Assembly (NCBI GenBank): GCA_009602725.1
Contig: WELB01000079.1
Span: 255,989 to 275,538 of the forward strand
Length of the DNA: 19,550 nt
Direction of reading: 5' to 3'
Origin: Spirogloea muscicola
Lineage: Eukaryota; Streptophyta; Zygnematophyceae; Spirogloeales; Spirogloeaceae
Positions 16,895-19,550 of the stretch are shown here, one piece after another (positions within the stretch are counted from its first letter, which is position 1; each line of letters opens with the position of its first letter). The translations under genes were made by a program, and so were the position numbers. The notes beneath the pieces were generated by a model. That model saw only the letters and a list, made by a program, of their open reading frames with translations, was not told the DNA's origin and searched no databases.

Positions 16895-19550
16895 TTAGAG
16901 CCACTTGGTGGGCCGCTGCTCCGAGTCCTCCTGCTGCTGCTGCCGCTCAGCCTCCTCTCGCGCGTATTCTGCTAGCTCCTCAAGCTCAATCTCGGCCGCC
17001 GCAAGCCCACCTCGGAGCTGCGGGTTGCTGGGTTCCAATTCTAGAGCACTTTGGAAGCAATCGCGTGCCTGCTCCATCAACTTTTCCCGCTTGCGGCTGC
17101 CGAGTGTCCGCAGCCGCGACCGGTCCCGCAACGCGAGGCCCCAGTTCTGGAGCGCTGCAAAGCCACAAGATAACACAGAATAAATGTTTGTGATACCTGG
17201 CCCCTATTAGCAGCTGGGCACGCAGTGCCAGGGTAATGGCATGGAAGCTGTGCAGAGCCCTACGGAAAGTGGCTTTATCAACTACTGAGCTCACCACCGA
17301 CACGCCACTTGGTGCTCATGGAAAGCATCGCCTCGAATTTATCAATGGCGGCCAGGTACATCTTGTCCGCAACCGCCACATAGTCCTGCGGCAAAGTGAA
17401 GCCAGCACTCTCAGCTGAGCTTATCTTATGGGCATCAACTCATTGAAAGAATAACAGGCCCCTGGCAGCAGAGAGAGCATGGCTCGCTCACATCCTCGGC
17501 TTCCTCGGCAAGGAGGTGACCACGATAGCAGAGCGCAAGGCCCCAATTGTGAAGAGCCCGTGCGTCGCGATTGTCCAGCGAGAGCGCCGCTCGGTACTTG
17601 CGGCCAGCGTCCATGAGCAGCTGCTCGCACTCGTCCCCTGCCTGATTGACAATAATCACCTGCAAATTTCAATGGCAAGCTACCTGCGCTGCAGCCCAGC
17701 AATGCCATGGCTACTGACTGACCCACCAGATTGTCAAGGTCCACCAGAGGCCAACCCTGACATGCTAGCATCCAAGACTTTATAGTGGTCCCTAGGAAGA
17801 GTAGGCTTGAAGACCTAGACGATGACTTGACCTGGTAAGCTTGCTGCAACAGGGACTGCTGGCGGCGCTCCATAAGAGAGCGGCGCTCTTCGTCCGCGGC
17901 CGATGGCCGGCTGCCACCCTTGCTGCGCTCCGGCGGCTCTGACTCCGGCACCATCTCACGTAGCTGGTGCGCGAGGTGCAACTTCAGCTCGCCGTGCGCA
18001 AGCAGCGCGTTGCCCAGCTGCCCAACTGCCGCCACGGAGGTTGAGTCGAGCTCCACGGCGGCTGCAAATCTCTCGGCCGCTTGGCTCAGCAGCCGTTCTG
18101 CAACGCCAGCCTCCACCTTGCCAACGAGGCCCTCGCGGCCCTCTCGCAGGAGCACGCCACCCTCCTCAAGGAGCGCCTCAAGCGCACCGCTGCTGCCACG
18201 CCCTCCCTGCTGCCGTTGCACGAGCGCCAGCTGACTGCTTTCTGCCATCGCCGGACGCTCGCTGCCAGCGTCACGGTCGCCCGGCACCTTCGATGGCGCA
18301 GCCCCAGGTGAACGTTGCCTGGAAGCCGTCGCCATGGTCACCTGCTGCCGCTTGTTCCAGGGGTCGGGCTCAGCAGGGCGGAGCTGCTCCTCTGGAATCT
18401 GCTGGCGCGGCGGCCGCAGCTGCTGACGAGGTTGAGCGCGGCTGCCATTGCTGTCAAGCCTCTGCTCGCGTCTCCGGGGGGCTGCTGCCCCGTTGGGCCG
18501 CTGCCGACGATCAGCGTACGCCGGCGCTCGGCCATCGTCTTCGCCCAACTCACTGTCGCTCTCGTCGGGCCTGACTGGCTGCCGCTCAGCACGCCAGCCA
18601 GGCGGCTCCGAGTCATGACCACCAGACTCCTGCGACGCTGCCTCCGACAGCCGGCCCGCCGCTCCACTCTGCTGCAGCCTGGAGCGGCTGCCCTGCCTCT
18701 GGACCTTCGCTACGCTGGCTCCCTGCCTCAGTCCCGCAGGCTGCGACTGCCGCGAGGCGGCACTGTCAGCCCACCGGTCTGCTCGGTCCTTGGGCCAGTG
18801 GTCGGGCCTGTCGAGCTGCGACGCCGCAGTCGACACATCGGACATGTCGTCGTCTGCCGTCTCTTCCTCGTGTGACTCGTCGAGTGGCTGCCACTCCACC
18901 CCGCCCTCGCGGTATGAGCCGTGAGCACCGTCGCCGCCACTGTTATCGTTGTCGTCACCGGAAGCAGCGGCACCGGCCCGCTCTCCTACCGACTGCAAGG
19001 GATCCTCGCCAGACAACGTGGACCTGACACCACCAGGTCTGTATGCGCGAGACTGGAGCACCTCCTGTCTCGACGTCCTCGGCCAGACGTCGAAGCCGAC
19101 AAGGCCAGCCGCCGGCTCTGCGCGCCAGCTATTGCCGTTGCTGCTGCCATTGTCAGAGTCCGACATCCTCCATGGCGCTCGGTCCCTGCGCTCAGGGGCC
19201 CGCCAAGTGCCTCCATCGCCGCCGGCGTCGCTGCCACCGCCGCCACGCAGTCTGTCGGCAGCAGCGCCAGTCAACCACTGCCGGCTCTGGTCACCGCTAC
19301 CGTCAGCCAGGCGCTCCACCATCAGGACGCCGGTTGCAGGAACGTGGGCGCCCACGTCCACAGCGGCAGGGGCTGGCGCCGGCAGGAGCAGCACCGGGCT
19401 GCCTCTCCAGTGCTCTCGAAGCGCAGGCGACGCTTGCAGCGCCGCCAGGAGCTCGCGCGCTTCCGCACACGCCGCGAGGAGACCGGCGGCCAGCCTGGTC
19501 GCCTCGTCGGCCGGGCCGTCGTGGCCGGCTGCCCGCTCGAGCGTGCCGGC
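16895..19550 (-). CDS. TPR-repeat protein with long low-complexity N-terminal region, 5' partial
   Basis: Exons on minus: 19550(edge)-17832, 17641-17492, 17385-17295, 17154-16895 (TAA 16897-16895); phases agree and give 739 residues with the start outside the window. The first exon stays open to the window edge, with no stop. Residues up to about 430 are rich in Ser, Arg, Gln, Asp and Gly, probably disordered. Then come helical repeats: LLSQAAERFAAAVELDSTSV, AVGQLGNALLAHGEL, AGDECEQLLMDAGRKYRAAL, SLDNRDARALHNWGLALCYR, DKMYLAAIDKFEAML, ALQNWGLALRDRSRLR, CFQSALELEPSNPQLRGGL, with a Glu/Gln-rich tail. Repeats of the type RALxNWGLAL occur in uncharacterised plant and algal TPR proteins, which act as protein-binding scaffolds. 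Exon 2 may instead begin at 17659, and the donor at 17294 has an alternative three bases away. Specific function unknown. Confidence 0.78.

Noticed and set aside
17155-17280. Possible extra TPR exon reading ALHSFHAITLALRAQLL on minus
   Set aside because: Its phase does not fit the downstream exon, while skipping it joins KFEAML...to ALQNWGLAL in phase; kept as intron, though a cassette exon cannot be excluded.
1-19550. CRISPR arrays, tRNA or rRNA genes, bacterial operons
   Set aside because: No regularly spaced repeats, no cloverleaf-like sequence noticed and no rRNA core; gene structure is eukaryotic with many introns.

Overview
The window looks like nuclear DNA of a green alga, most likely a trebouxiophyte of the Coccomyxa/Chlorella kind. 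Six plant-type, intron-rich genes are present. Exons are GC-rich and introns near 50% GC. Splice sites are mostly GT-AG. N-terminal exons carry GCC/GGC runs coding poly-alanine, and two single N bases lie in or next to GC-rich runs. The species is inferred, not shown. Gene models were built by hand: exon ends were kept only where splice dinucleotides, reading phase and family similarity agreed.

Layout, left to right. (1) Positions 1-591, plus: last three exons of a TMEM50/UPF0220 membrane protein, cut by the window edge. (2) 863-2125, minus: four-exon auxin-binding protein 1 (ABP1) homologue with signal peptide and cupin zinc motif, and a frame break exactly at the last zinc-ligand region. 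(3) 3421-5696, minus: six-exon ApaH-like/Ppn2-type metallophosphatase with one GC-AG intron. (4) 6419-9640, plus: ten-exon TBL2-type WD40 membrane protein with a frame break in its membrane anchor and a vestigial exon duplication in an intron. (5) About 10535-11825: a large imperfect inverted repeat made of two head-to-head, 5'-truncated non-LTR retrotransposon remnants. (6) About 11808-16334, plus: thirteen-exon plastid carotenoid isomerase CRTISO, colinear with the plant enzyme, but with no in-frame ATG because its 5' exon runs into the inverted repeat. (7) 16895-19550, minus: a TPR protein with a very long low-complexity N-terminal exon, cut by the window edge.

The genes do not form an operon or a single pathway. 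CRTISO acts in plastid carotenoid synthesis, ABP1 and TBL2 belong to the secretory pathway/ER, and the others are housekeeping or unknown. The points most worth a second look are the inverted repeat as a possible natural hairpin-RNA locus at the CRTISO 5' end, a roughly 65-bp repeat family that includes the ABP1 translation start, and the unusual algal ABP1.
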